A DNA stretch of 23,657 bases from NCBI RefSeq assembly GCF_000972705.2, contig NZ_LATL02000212.1:1-23657 (forward strand). The letters run 5' to 3'. The translations under genes and the position numbers were made by a program. This document shows positions 1 through 8,893 of the stretch, piece after piece (within the stretch, counting starts at the first letter, position 1; every line of letters starts with the position of its first letter). The notes under the pieces were generated by a model. It ran no database searches, was not told the origin of the DNA, and was given only the letters and a program-made list of their open reading frames with translations. Source of the stretch: Limnoraphis robusta CS-951 (GTDB taxonomy: Bacteria > Cyanobacteriota > Cyanobacteriia > Cyanobacteriales > Microcoleaceae).

Positions 1-140
1 GGGTGAGGGTTTTTTTCTGATCAAAAAGTTCAGGTTGTTCCCTCTACTTTGGGTAAGTTGATGACCTGATCTTTGGTATAGGTTGAAAACTAAACGATGG
101 GTTAGTCCCATTCCTGGGTTGATCCCTGTACTGTGGTTTT
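1..140. other. Leader region upstream of the sigma-like gene
   Basis: No coding sequence is supported in this stretch. It begins with a G-rich segment followed by a T7 run (GGGTGAGGGTTTTTTT), which could be the end of a terminator of a gene to the left. A small hairpin, ATGGG-TTAGT-CCCAT, lies near positions 99-113. No convincing -35/-10 pair or Shine-Dalgarno sequence is seen before the ATG at 141. Confidence 0.3.
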
Positions 141-1637
141 ATGTCATTGCCAGAAAATTTTATGAATAAACGAGAAAATATCGTGCAGAAATTCTCGACT
201 TTTCTCAGCTTTGGCGATCGCCAATTCACTTGGCAAGCAGACCCGCAATTAGAACAACAGATGAAACGCCTAGTGGAGTCAGATCCAGAGGCTAAAGAAG
301 AATTTTGGGCGAGATGCTTCCTAAAAACGCTTAGAGAGGTATCCCCGCCTGAAAGTAGTAAAGAAGCCGAAGCGATCGCCTGTTCTCAAACGTTAGAAAT
401 CTCTACTTTTATAACAGCAAGACATTTATCAGCTTACTTACAAGAAGCTTGTCTTTGGGCCGCCAAAAAGAGTTACCATAAATACAAATTACTGAGACAC
501 AAATACCCCCTAGAAGAATATTTTCAGATCGCTTCTTCCTTTGCCAATCTCCCGGCTAAACTTTTCAAAAATTTTAATTTAGAACAGCCGGAATCTAACA
601 TTATCGCTTATGCAAAAACGGCAATTTTTCGTTTTATTAGAGATAAAATTTATCAACAAAACTTAGAGGCTAAAAGTGAAAAGTTTGGCGACTATGGACT
701 GTTAAAAAACTTGACTTTTAAAGAATTAAAATCGGCTTTAATAAGTCAAGGAATTGCCGAATTAGAAATTGATTTATATGGACTGGCTTGGCAAAGCTTT
801 AATAAAAATTACCAAGCCCAAAAAGAGTTCTCCAAGCGTCATTTAAAACCTCCAGAGCCGGAAGATTTAAAACAAATTACGGATGACTACAATCGGCGAC
901 TTAATCAGCTAGATCTACCAAGGATAGTCGTTAACGAAGACAAAATTCAAGAGATGCTAGCAACTTGTATAAAAGCAGCGCGGAATTATCGAACAAAGCA
1001 GTTTTGTCCTCTCGAAGAATGCAATAATATCTCCGATCTCACTCTCACGCCTTGGGATATTATCGTTCAGGAAGAGGAAAGGCAGCAGGTGCAATTACTT
1101 GTTTCTAAATTATTTACGGCTATTCCCGAAACTGGAAAAATTATGCTGATACTTTGGCAGGGATTAAACTTAACTCAAAGTGAAATTGCCACCGTAATGA
1201 AAAGTAAGTATCCCGAACTCCAAAAGCAGTATCAAGTGGCTCGACATTTAGCAAACTATAACAAAAACATTTTCAAAAATTTTACCCAGGAATGGAATCA
1301 AGCTCATCCCAATAACCCGATCAATTGTGAACAAGATTTAGAAAGAATTAAAGCCGCTTTGCATGATTGCTTTCAGTCCCACTGCCAAGACTTATTACAC
1401 TCAATTTTAGAACCAACAAGCCACCAATTCCACTGTGCAGAAGACTGTTTAATTTGTCAACAAAAAGCCCATAAAATTCAATTTAAAAAACATCGGAGAA
1501 AGACATTTAAACAAAAAAAAGCTTTTGTTAAAGCTTTTGCGTCCCAATTAAAAATCAATTTCAACTTACCCGAAGATTCAATTCAACCCGTGTATCAGAA
1601 AGTATTTGATTTTGTTGATCGATGGCTGATCTATTAA
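141..1637 (+). CDS. Divergent sigma-70-like regulatory protein with a C-terminal His/Cys cluster
   Basis: This 498-residue, Lys-rich, mainly helical protein resembles very divergent sigma-70-like proteins of cyanobacteria. Residues about 335-372 read as a sigma region-4-type helix-turn-helix: a hydrophobic helix, then LNLTQSEIATVMKSK and a second helix. The preceding 300 residues hold helical segments that could correspond to sigma region 2/3, but the canonical region-2 motifs are not recognisable to me. Near the C-terminus, H428, H431, C432, C436 and C439 form a compact cluster that could bind metal or sense redox state. The gene lies 115 bp upstream of the exporter genes on the same strand, so a role in controlling the peptide export cassette is plausible but inferred. 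The start is uncertain: ATG at 141 gives the longest frame and ATG at 162 is possible, and neither has a clear ribosome binding site. It could instead be a DNA-binding protein unrelated to true sigma factors. Confidence 0.6.
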   Translation: MSLPENFMNKRENIVQKFSTFLSFGDRQFTWQADPQLEQQMKRLVESDPEAKEEFWARCFLKTLREVSPPESSKEAEAIACSQTLEISTFITARHLSAYLQEACLWAAKKSYHKYKLLRHKYPLEEYFQIASSFANLPAKLFKNFNLEQPESNIIAYAKTAIFRFIRDKIYQQNLEAKSEKFGDYGLLKNLTFKELKSALISQGIAELEIDLYGLAWQSFNKNYQAQKEFSKRHLKPPEPEDLKQITDDYNRRLNQLDLPRIVVNEDKIQEMLATCIKAARNYRTKQFCPLEECNNISDLTLTPWDIIVQEEERQQVQLLVSKLFTAIPETGKIMLILWQGLNLTQSEIATVMKSKYPELQKQYQVARHLANYNKNIFKNFTQEWNQAHPNNPINCEQDLERIKAALHDCFQSHCQDLLHSILEPTSHQFHCAEDCLICQQKAHKIQFKKHRRKTFKQKKAFVKAFASQLKINFNLPEDSIQPVYQKVFDFVDRWLIY

Positions 1638-1661
1638 AAAATTAGGAAACTTCTTTTTTAA

Positions 1662-1681
1662 GACAACATTGTTGTCAACAA
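1662..1681. promoter_or_regulatory. Two interlocking palindromes upstream of the exporter operon
   Basis: GACAACA-T-TGTTGTC (1662-1676) is a perfect 7+1+7 inverted repeat. It overlaps a second perfect one, TTGTTG-T-CAACAA (1669-1681). The pair sits 25 bp after the stop of the sigma-like gene and about 70 bp before the HlyD-type gene. That is a suitable place for an operator or an RNA structure controlling the exporter genes. A weak hairpin of this size without a following T-run is not a convincing terminator. Confidence 0.4.
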
Positions 1682-1752
1682 TTTAACTGAGAAATAATCA
1701 AATTTTTGATCGGGCTGTTACTCCGTTAATTTAAGTAAAAAAGGATGGGCAA

Positions 1753-3372
1753 ATGCAGACAAAAGAAAATAAATTGTTTACTCAAGAAGCGCTCGATCGC
1801 CTATCATCAACCGATCAGCTAGACCAAATGATGCAAGTGGTTAACCCTAGAGCTTGGTTGCCCCTGAGTACAATTGGTTTTTTATTAATAGTTGCAGGAG
1901 TTTGGAGCATCGTTGGACGAATACCCCTGAATGTAACAGGTCAAGGTGTCTTTATTCGCCCCCGCCATGTCGTGCAGTTTCAAGCGCCGAGTGCAGGTCA
2001 ACTTTTAAACCTTAAAATAGAGCCGGGAGATGTGATTAAAAAAGGAGAGGAAATTGGCATCATCGATCAATCCAATCTCAAGCAACAATTAGAGCAAGAA
2101 AAGACTAAATTAGCTCAACTTCAAGGGCAAAATAAAAATACTGATCGCCTACAAAAACAGCAAATTGAACTGCAATTAAAAACCCTTAAACAGCAACAGG
2201 CAGATCTTGAAGAAAGCCTGCGTCGAGAGTCAGTTACACCCATGCTTCATCAACAAACCCTCGCAGCGCTCGAGCAAAAACGCCAAAGCCTTGAAGAAAG
2301 TCTAGAACGAGAAAAAATTGCACCCGTTCTACACCAACAAACGCTCACAGCACTAGAGCAAAAACGCCTAAATTTGGTCAGGCAAAAAGAAGATTTTAGT
2401 TCGATACTAGAAACCCTAAAACAACGATATGAAAACCGTCTTTATCTGTTTGAGGTTGAGAATGCTATTAGTCAAGATGTGCTACTGCAAGCCAAACGAG
2501 AACTCTTGGATACTCAAACACAAGTGTCAAATATTGAAACGCAGTTAAAAGAACTCGACGTTCAAAAAACGAATACCGATAGAGAATACTTACAAAATCT
2601 CAACAAAGTGAATGAAATTAAAAATAACATTCAACAAATTAAAGTTGAAAAAACTAATGCCGAACGAGAATATTTACAAACTTTGAATCAAATTGACGAA
2701 ATTCAAACCAAACAGCAAGAAATTGAAGCCGAAAAAGCAAAACTCGTTCAACAAAATTTAGAAAAGGAGATTGATAAAACCAATGAAATTGAAGAAATTA
2801 AACGCCAAATTGCCCAGCTAGAACTGCAATTAAAAAAAGATAGCAAAGTGATCAGTCAATACGATGGTCGAGTATTAGAACTGAGTGCCGTTTCAGGTCA
2901 ATTTGTGAATGTTGGCAATTCTTTGGGGTCAATAGAAGCAGAAAACCCTGATAAAAAAATGCTCAGTGTTGTTTATTTTTCTGACAAAGATGGCAAACAA
3001 ATTAAGCCGGGGATGACGGTACAAGTAACACCAAGTGTTGTTAAACGGGAACGCTACGGAGGTATTATTGGTCAAGTTACCCAAGTTTCACCTTTCCCAG
3101 TCACAAAGCAAGAAATGTCTGTACTTATTGGCAATGAAAACTTGGCGAATAACCTGGCTCAAAGTGTTTCTAATAATGCGGCGCTCATCCAGGTTTTTGT
3201 GAAACTAGAAGAAGATAAAAGTAATATTAGCGAATACGAATTGTCTTCCTCAAACGGGCCGGCTTTACAAATTTCTACGGGTACTACCGCTCAAGTTCGA
3301 GTACAAATCGGACAAGTTGCACCAATTTCTTATGTGATGCCAATTTTTAGATCTTTAACGGGTATTTACTAA
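1753..3372 (+). CDS. HlyD-family membrane fusion protein of a Nif11-leader/bacteriocin-type peptide exporter
   Basis: This 539-residue protein is the periplasmic adaptor that would link the inner-membrane ABC exporter to an outer-membrane channel. A cytoplasmic N-terminus is followed by one membrane segment at residues 37-55. A biotinyl/lipoyl-like half-domain follows at about 69-105 (QAPSAGQLLNLKIEPGDVI). A long coiled coil spans roughly 106-360, then the second lipoyl half (SGQFVNVG) and a C-terminal beta-rich domain. The coiled coil contains two separate internal duplications of exactly 28 residues (152-179 with 180-207, and about 272-299 with 300-327). The architecture matches secretion proteins that accompany NHLM-type bacteriocin ABC transporters. 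AAGGA lies a few bases upstream of the ATG. The next gene starts 50 bp downstream, consistent with one operon. Confidence 0.88.
   Translation: MQTKENKLFTQEALDRLSSTDQLDQMMQVVNPRAWLPLSTIGFLLIVAGVWSIVGRIPLNVTGQGVFIRPRHVVQFQAPSAGQLLNLKIEPGDVIKKGEEIGIIDQSNLKQQLEQEKTKLAQLQGQNKNTDRLQKQQIELQLKTLKQQQADLEESLRRESVTPMLHQQTLAALEQKRQSLEESLEREKIAPVLHQQTLTALEQKRLNLVRQKEDFSSILETLKQRYENRLYLFEVENAISQDVLLQAKRELLDTQTQVSNIETQLKELDVQKTNTDREYLQNLNKVNEIKNNIQQIKVEKTNAEREYLQTLNQIDEIQTKQQEIEAEKAKLVQQNLEKEIDKTNEIEEIKRQIAQLELQLKKDSKVISQYDGRVLELSAVSGQFVNVGNSLGSIEAENPDKKMLSVVYFSDKDGKQIKPGMTVQVTPSVVKRERYGGIIGQVTQVSPFPVTKQEMSVLIGNENLANNLAQSVSNNAALIQVFVKLEEDKSNISEYELSSSNGPALQISTGTTAQVRVQIGQVAPISYVMPIFRSLTGIY
2206..2373 (+). 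repeat. 84-bp tandem duplication inside the HlyD coiled coil
   Basis: Two consecutive 84-bp units (2206-2289 and 2290-2373) encode related 28-residue segments, each starting LEESL and containing LHQQTL and ALEQKR. Twenty-eight residues is four heptads, so the coiled-coil register is kept. A second pair with the same 28-residue spacing starts at about 2566 and 2650 (KTNTDREYLQ, KTNAEREYLQ). Confidence 0.8.
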
Positions 3373-3421
3373 ATGCGAGTTAAACGTTAAAAGTGAAAAT
3401 AAAACCCCAAATAGAGAATCA

Positions 3422-5653
3422 TTGAGGTTTATTATTTTGATTTTAAAATTATGGCAAAAATATAAATGTCGTCCCGTTCGTACTCCCGTTGTTTTACAAA
3501 TGGAAGCGGTGGAATGTGGTGCAGCAGCATTAGGAATTATCCTCAGTTATTATCGTTGTATTGTACCTCTAATTGAACTGCGGCGCGAGTGTGGAGTTTC
3601 GCGGGATGGGAGCAAAGCTTCTAATATTTTAAAAGCGGCAAGATTATATAAATTAAATGCGAAAGGATTCAAAAAAACCATAGAAGATCTCAAAAATATT
3701 GTTCCTCCCTATATCGTTTTCTGGAATTTTAATCATTTTTTGGTTGTAGAAGGTTTTGGGAAAAACCGAGTTTATCTTAATGATCCTGCTGTCGGAAGAA
3801 GAACGGTTTCGCCAGATGAATTCCGACAAGCTTACACGGGTGTTGTTCTCATCTTTGAACGGGGAAATGAATTTACAAAAACGGGAAAAAAACTGAGTAT
3901 TTCCCGATCTTTAGCCTCCCGTTTAAAGCCTTCATTATGGGCGATCTTTTATTGCTTAGTTGCCGGATTGTTCCTAACAATTCCCCGTTTGGCTATTCCC
4001 GCATTTAGTCAAATTTTTATCGATGAAATACTCGTAGAAAACCGAATAGATTGGTTGCGTCCATTGATACTCGGAATGTTATTTATTGCGATTACCCAAG
4101 GGTTACTCGCACGGTTACGACTTTTTTATCTGCGGCGACTCATGCTTAAACTTTCTGTTTCGATGTCGGGACAGTTTCTTTGGCATACCCTGCGCTTACC
4201 CGCCGAATTTTATGCCCAAAGATTTGCCGGAGAAATTAGCAGTCGCAGCCAATTAAATGACAAAGTTGCAGATGTTTTATCGGGGAGATTGGCGACTACG
4301 GTAATCGATTCTATAATGATAGTTTTCTACGCCCTAATTATGCTTCTCTACGACTGGGTATTAACGGGTGTGGCGATTGTTTTTGCTGCGTTAAACTTCT
4401 TCGCCTTGCAAGCTTTATCCCGCAGTCGTGTTGAGACAAACACCAGACTTGTACAAGAAACTGGCAAAGTTAGCGGCGTTGCAGTCGGTGGAATTCAAGC
4501 CATAGAAACGGTGAAAGCAAGCGGTTTAGAATTAGATTTATTTTCTAAGTTTGCCGGCTACTACGCTCAAATGATCAACGCTCAACAACAATTAGCATTA
4601 CCTACTCAAATTCTATCAATATTACCCGTATTTTTAACGACGTTGGCAACAGCTTTTATCTTAATTATTGGAGGTTTGCGGGTGATGAATGGTAGTCTGA
4701 CGATTGGAATGTTAATCGCTTATCAAAGTCTAACCCAGCAATTTTTAAGTCCAATTAACAATCTTGTTAATTTTGGTAGTACCCTGCAAGAATTAGAAGC
4801 AGATTTAAACCGACTTGATGATGTACTGCAAAATCCGATTGATGTAGAAGTCGAGCGAGAACTAAAATATAATCAGAATAAAACTGATAATGTTCCTGAT
4901 TTTTTGATTACTCAAGACTCTTTTCAACTGCAAGGTTATCTTGAATTACGTCAGGTTAGTTTTGGCTATAACCGCTTAGATTCTCCCTTAATTGAAAATT
5001 TAAGTTTGAGTTTAAAACCCGGTCAAAGAATCGCTTTAGTTGGCGGTAGTGGTTCGGGAAAATCGACGGTGGCAAAGTTGATAACAGGACTTTATAAACC
5101 TTGGGACGGGCAAATTTTATTAGATGGTATTTCGCGATCGCATTATCCCCGTTCTATTCTCGCTAATTCACTCGCAATGGTCGAGCAAGATATCTTTTTA
5201 TTTGCGGGAACAGTCCGGGAAAACCTTACACTTTGGGATGCAACAATACCCGAAGAAGATTTAGTAAAAGCTTGTTTGGATGCCAGAATTCACGATAGTA
5301 TTTTAAATCTGCCGGGGGGATATAATGCTATTCTTAATGAAGGGGGAATGAACATCAGTGGCGGAGAAAGACAGCGTTTTGAAATCGCCAGAGCGTTGGT
5401 CAGAAATCCGGCAGTTTTAGTGTTAGATGAAGCAACCAGCGCCTTGGATGCGGAAACGGAATTAATGATCGATCGCAACTTACAAAAACGGGGTTGTTCT
5501 TGCATTGTAGTTGCTCATCGTCTCAGTACAATTCGCGATTGTGATGAAATTATTGTTCTAGAAAGAGGTAAGATTGTTCAACGCGGAACTCACGAAGAAT
5601 TACGCTACCAAGACGGAATTTATGCCCGTTTAATTGGCGATAATATTGTTTAA
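3422..5653 (+). CDS. Peptidase-containing ABC exporter (C39 double-glycine peptidase, membrane and ATPase domains)
   Basis: This 743-residue protein would remove the leader of double-glycine peptides and export the remainder across the inner membrane. An N-terminal C39 peptidase (about 20-150) has Q26, catalytic C32 in EAVECGAA, H105 in NFNHFL and D121 in LNDPAVG, so the catalytic set is complete. Membrane segments of the ABC exporter domain span about 165-450. The ATPase domain has Walker A GGSGSGKST (541-549), signature SGGER (646-650) and Walker B D669-E670. The layout matches the NHLM bacteriocin system peptidase/ATP-binding transporter. The start is a TTG preceded by a weak AGAG. The frame is open further upstream without a better start, and homology of the family begins near residue 16. 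Its likely substrates are the two GG-motif peptides encoded convergently at 8607-9504. Confidence 0.9.
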   Translation: MRFIILILKLWQKYKCRPVRTPVVLQMEAVECGAAALGIILSYYRCIVPLIELRRECGVSRDGSKASNILKAARLYKLNAKGFKKTIEDLKNIVPPYIVFWNFNHFLVVEGFGKNRVYLNDPAVGRRTVSPDEFRQAYTGVVLIFERGNEFTKTGKKLSISRSLASRLKPSLWAIFYCLVAGLFLTIPRLAIPAFSQIFIDEILVENRIDWLRPLILGMLFIAITQGLLARLRLFYLRRLMLKLSVSMSGQFLWHTLRLPAEFYAQRFAGEISSRSQLNDKVADVLSGRLATTVIDSIMIVFYALIMLLYDWVLTGVAIVFAALNFFALQALSRSRVETNTRLVQETGKVSGVAVGGIQAIETVKASGLELDLFSKFAGYYAQMINAQQQLALPTQILSILPVFLTTLATAFILIIGGLRVMNGSLTIGMLIAYQSLTQQFLSPINNLVNFGSTLQELEADLNRLDDVLQNPIDVEVERELKYNQNKTDNVPDFLITQDSFQLQGYLELRQVSFGYNRLDSPLIENLSLSLKPGQRIALVGGSGSGKSTVAKLITGLYKPWDGQILLDGISRSHYPRSILANSLAMVEQDIFLFAGTVRENLTLWDATIPEEDLVKACLDARIHDSILNLPGGYNAILNEGGMNISGGERQRFEIARALVRNPAVLVLDEATSALDAETELMIDRNLQKRGCSCIVVAHRLSTIRDCDEIIVLERGKIVQRGTHEELRYQDGIYARLIGDNIV

Positions 5654-5711
5654 TTTGAATATAAATTTACGCTTTATAATTATTTTGCTGATTAATAACT
5701 GAGGAAAAACA

Positions 5712-8378
5712 ATGGTGAATTTGATTCCCCAAGTTTATCGAATTCAAGGAAATCAACCGCTATTATTGAACGAACCGCAAACGATATGGATAGTTAATTC
5801 TGGTTCTTTAGCCGTGTTTACAACTGTTTTTGAAGGCCAAGAACCAAAAGGCAATCGTCGATATTTGTTTGGTGTTAATGCAGGAGAAGCATTATTTGGT
5901 TCAACTCCCAAAGATGGACGGGGTATCCTGGCGATCGCACTCGAAGAAACCGAATTAAGCGCTTTAAATATTGAAGATTTTATCACTCAGATTAGAACAG
6001 GCGATCGCTCTAGTTTTGCTCTTTTGTCGGGTTGGGTAAACCATTGGGAAAAACTGGCAATTCCCGATTTACCCCTCAACAGTAAACTTCCCAAAAACTT
6101 AGAGATTTCCTCATCAAAACTCGCTGAATTTCATCACTTTTTGTTTTACCATTTACACTTAGAAGAAATCAAGAAAAAAGAAGAAAAATTCCGCCAATTT
6201 CAAGAGCGAGAACACCTTAATAAAAACGTCACCGAAACCGCCTTTAAACAATTAACGGGGGTTTTACATCCTCCCGAAACCGAAGTTTTTCTAGAAGGAA
6301 CACCCCTACTCATTGCATCAGGTGCGGTCGGTCGAGCCACAGGAATTATCATAAATCCTCCGGCAGAATCCGAAGATTTTAGTCGGTTAAAAAATCCATT
6401 AGAAGCCATCGCTCGCGCTTCTCAATTTCGCACCCGTCGAGTGTTACTAACCGGCAATTGGTGGAAACAGGAACACGGGCCTTTATTAGCTTATATTCAC
6501 ACCAATAAAAGACCCGTTGCATTGTTACCCGAAAAAGGGAATCATTACGTTTTATTCGACCCCGTTGAACGAACTCGAACCCGAGTAACAAAAGCAGTCG
6601 CGCAAACACTCTCACCCGAGAGTTTTATGTTTTATCGACCGTTACCGCCAGTCATTCATCACGCTGCGGAATTATTTCAGTTTGGCATAAAAGGTTACGA
6701 AAAAAATATTATTGAAATCGTTGTATTGGGAATCATCGCAACGTTGTTAGGCATGGCTATACCCCAAGCAACAGCGATTTTAGTTAATGATGCAATTCCC
6801 GATAGCGATCGCCTTTTATTATGGCAAATTGGATTAGTATTAGTTGCCGTTACTATTGGAAAATCTGCCTTTGGTATGGCTCAAGCTATTCTGTCACTCC
6901 GAGTAGAAAATGCTGCGGATAGTGCCTTACAGCCTGCGGTTTGGGATCGAATGTTGAAGTTAAAACCCGCATTTTTTCGCTGTTATTCATCGGGCGATTT
7001 ATTAACTCGATTAATGGCCGTTAGCCAAATTCGTCAATTAATTAGTGGCGCTACCCAACGCACTCTTTTAAATGCAGTATTTTCCCTGCTAAATTTAGGC
7101 TTAATGTTATTTTATAGCTGGAAACTTGCCTTAGTCGGAGTGGGTTTAACGGGAATAGCAGTTATTGTTACAGGCTTATCAAGTATGCTTTTAATTCGTC
7201 AAGAAAGACAGCAAGAAACAGTCGAGGGAGAGATTAACGGACTCACCGTAGAACTCATTAACGGTGTCTCAAAATTACGAGTAGCAACCGCAGAAGAACG
7301 GGCTTTTGCAGCTTGGGCGAAAAAATACAGCCAGCGCATCAAATTAAAAGCTAATATTCAAGGGATTAATGACAGCATTTCGGTGTTTAATGAAGTGTTA
7401 CCTTTACTCAGTTCTATTCTAATTTTTTGGTTTGCGATTGTGTTCATAGAAGCGGCTAAAACTCAAGGGAACACTGGGCTAAATATGGGGACATTTATAG
7501 CGTTTAATTCGGCATTTGGAACCTTTATTTCCGGCGTAACAGACTTGAGTAATACCCTGACTGATATCTTAGGAATTGTACCCCTTTGGGAACGGGCGAA
7601 ACCAATTGTACAGGGAACAATAGAATCAGACCCAACCAAAGCCGATCCGGGTCGGTTAAGGGGAAAAATAGTAATGGATCGGGTTATTTTTCGCTATCAA
7701 GAAAATGGGGCTTTAATTTTAAATGATATCACAATTCATGCAGAACCCGGAGAATTTATCGCCATTGTCGGCCCGTCTGGGAGTGGAAAATCAACACTAT
7801 TTCGTTTATTATTAGGATTTGAAACGCCCGAAAGTGGTAATATTTATTATGATGATAAAGATTTGGCAGGATTGGATATTCAAGCGGTTCGACGACAGTT
7901 AGGCGCAGTGTTACAAAATGGTCGAATTAATGCGGGTCCAGTCTTTGATAATATTACCTGCGGCGCATTGGTAACATTAGAAGAAGCTTGGGAAGCGGCG
8001 CAAATGGCGGGTTTAGCTGCCGATCTTGAGCAAATGCCGATGGGAATACACACGGTTGTTAGCGAGGGAGGAACGAATCTTTCGGGAGGACAAAAACAGA
8101 GGTTATTAATTGCCCGGGCGATGGTTTTAAAGCCAAAAATTGTGTTAATGGATGAAGCAACTAGCGCTTTGGATAACCGCACCCAAGCGATTGTTTCTGA
8201 AAGTTTAGAGCGGTTGAATGCGACTAGAATTGTGATCGCTCATCGTCTCAGTACCATTCGCAATGCAGACCGAATTTATGTGATAGAATCGGGGCGTTTA
8301 GTAGAAATAGGTTCGTTTGATCAACTGCTTCAGCGAGGCGGTTTATTTTCTCGATTAGTGGCGCGACAGTTGCAGTAG
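5712..8378 (+). CDS. Second ABC exporter subunit (degenerate N-terminal domains, membrane and ATPase domains)
   Basis: This 888-residue protein is the usual partner of the peptidase exporter in NHLM-type systems. Residues about 1-130 resemble a cyclic-nucleotide-binding-like beta-roll (GSLAVFTT, GEALFG). Residues about 190-300 look like a peptidase-like region (GNWWKQEHGPLLAYI, HYVLFDPVERTRTRV) without the C39 catalytic Cys motif. Membrane segments run from about 330 to 610. The ATPase has Walker [10 protein letters not shown] (687-695), LSGGQ (790-794) and D814-E815. GAGGA lies just upstream of the ATG, and the gap to the preceding gene is 58 bp. The N-terminal part probably recognises leader peptide or gates export rather than cutting it. 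That is inference from the missing catalytic Cys. Confidence 0.88.
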   Translation: MVNLIPQVYRIQGNQPLLLNEPQTIWIVNSGSLAVFTTVFEGQEPKGNRRYLFGVNAGEALFGSTPKDGRGILAIALEETELSALNIEDFITQIRTGDRSSFALLSGWVNHWEKLAIPDLPLNSKLPKNLEISSSKLAEFHHFLFYHLHLEEIKKKEEKFRQFQEREHLNKNVTETAFKQLTGVLHPPETEVFLEGTPLLIASGAVGRATGIIINPPAESEDFSRLKNPLEAIARASQFRTRRVLLTGNWWKQEHGPLLAYIHTNKRPVALLPEKGNHYVLFDPVERTRTRVTKAVAQTLSPESFMFYRPLPPVIHHAAELFQFGIKGYEKNIIEIVVLGIIATLLGMAIPQATAILVNDAIPDSDRLLLWQIGLVLVAVTIGKSAFGMAQAILSLRVENAADSALQPAVWDRMLKLKPAFFRCYSSGDLLTRLMAVSQIRQLISGATQRTLLNAVFSLLNLGLMLFYSWKLALVGVGLTGIAVIVTGLSSMLLIRQERQQETVEGEINGLTVELINGVSKLRVATAEERAFAAWAKKYSQRIKLKANIQGINDSISVFNEVLPLLSSILIFWFAIVFIEAAKTQGNTGLNMGTFIAFNSAFGTFISGVTDLSNTLTDILGIVPLWERAKPIVQGTIESDPTKADPGRLRGKIVMDRVIFRYQENGALILNDITIHAEPGEFIAIVGPSGSGKSTLFRLLLGFETPESGNIYYDDKDLAGLDIQAVRRQLGAVLQNGRINAGPVFDNITCGALVTLEEAWEAAQMAGLAADLEQMPMGIHTVVSEGGTNLSGGQKQRLLIARAMVLKPKIVLMDEATSALDNRTQAIVSESLERLNATRIVIAHRLSTIRNADRIYVIESGRLVEIGSFDQLLQRGGLFSRLVARQLQ

Positions 8379-8606
8379 AAAATGTTGAATTCTTGTTTTT
8401 TCGGAAAACTGGCAACCCCAATAAATTAGCAGGATAAAAAGCTCAATTGCTTGGGCTGGCATCCGATCCAAAAGCTTAACGAGATGAGAGACAAAGAAGT
8501 ATTTGTACAAATGTTTCTTTGCCTCCCCTATTACTAGAACACTCTAGCTACTCTGAGCGCTTAGTTGTCGTACAAATGTAACTTTTTGCTGTCCAAGTTA
8601 CTACTA
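8379..8606. other. Convergent intergenic region between exporter and peptide genes
   Basis: This 228-bp gap separates the + strand exporter from the - strand Nif11-type gene. A small hairpin (AGCTCAA-TTGC-TTGGGCT, near 8440-8457, one G-T pair) may contribute to termination. The motif GTACAAATGT occurs twice (near 8505 and 8571). If the T6 tract at the end of the Nif11-type gene slipped, the peptide would read into this region, with a stop at 8561 in one frame. Confidence 0.3.
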
Positions 8607-8858
8607 CTACCAACGAAAAAACCCTCCAGCAACAGCTTCCAATTCTTCATCTTTTAACTCGGCACTGCCTCCGTTGGAACTGTTGGCATTGAGCCATTCT
8701 TCTACTTCTTTTGAAGTGAAACTGTAGCCCTTTTCTTGGCTTAACTCAACTGCCAGATTAACGATTTCTTCTTGGCTATTAACCGATTGAAAGTGCTGTT
8801 GCAAAGCAGCATCGGACAGAACTTCTTGGTAAAACTGATTGAGAGTCGCAGTAGACAT
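8607..8858 (-). CDS. Nif11-type leader peptide with a four-residue tail after the double glycine
   Basis: This 83-residue peptide has an N-terminal Nif11-like leader (QFYQEVLSDAALQQHF, VNLAVELSQEKGYSF). It ends in the classic cleavage motif ELEAVAGG at 78-79. Only FFRW follows before the TAG stop. AGGAG stands 8 bases before the ATG, so the start is well supported. In this family the exporter peptidase normally cuts after GG and releases a core of tens of residues, often after modification. Here the core would be four residues. The codons after GG lie on a T6 run, so a one-base slip or sequencing error would give a longer tail. It may be a true short product, a leader-only decoy, or a damaged precursor. 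It shares its upstream region with the neighbouring precursor at 9301-9504. Confidence 0.85.
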   Translation of the reverse strand: MSTATLNQFYQEVLSDAALQQHFQSVNSQEEIVNLAVELSQEKGYSFTSKEVEEWLNANSSNGGSAELKDEELEAVAGGFFRW

Positions 8859-8893
8859 GACATTTCTCCTGTGATCATAGAGATTGTTTTTTC

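Noticed and set aside
31..60. CCCTCTACT shared between the region before the sigma-like gene and the duplicated peptide-gene element
   Set aside because: Only nine bases match and the orientation relative to the downstream gene is opposite, so chance is a sufficient explanation.
1422..1460. CX3CX2C spacing in the sigma-like protein read as a radical SAM motif
   Set aside because: It sits near the C-terminus of a Lys-rich helical protein with no TIM-barrel features or glycine-rich SAM motif; metal or redox binding is more plausible.
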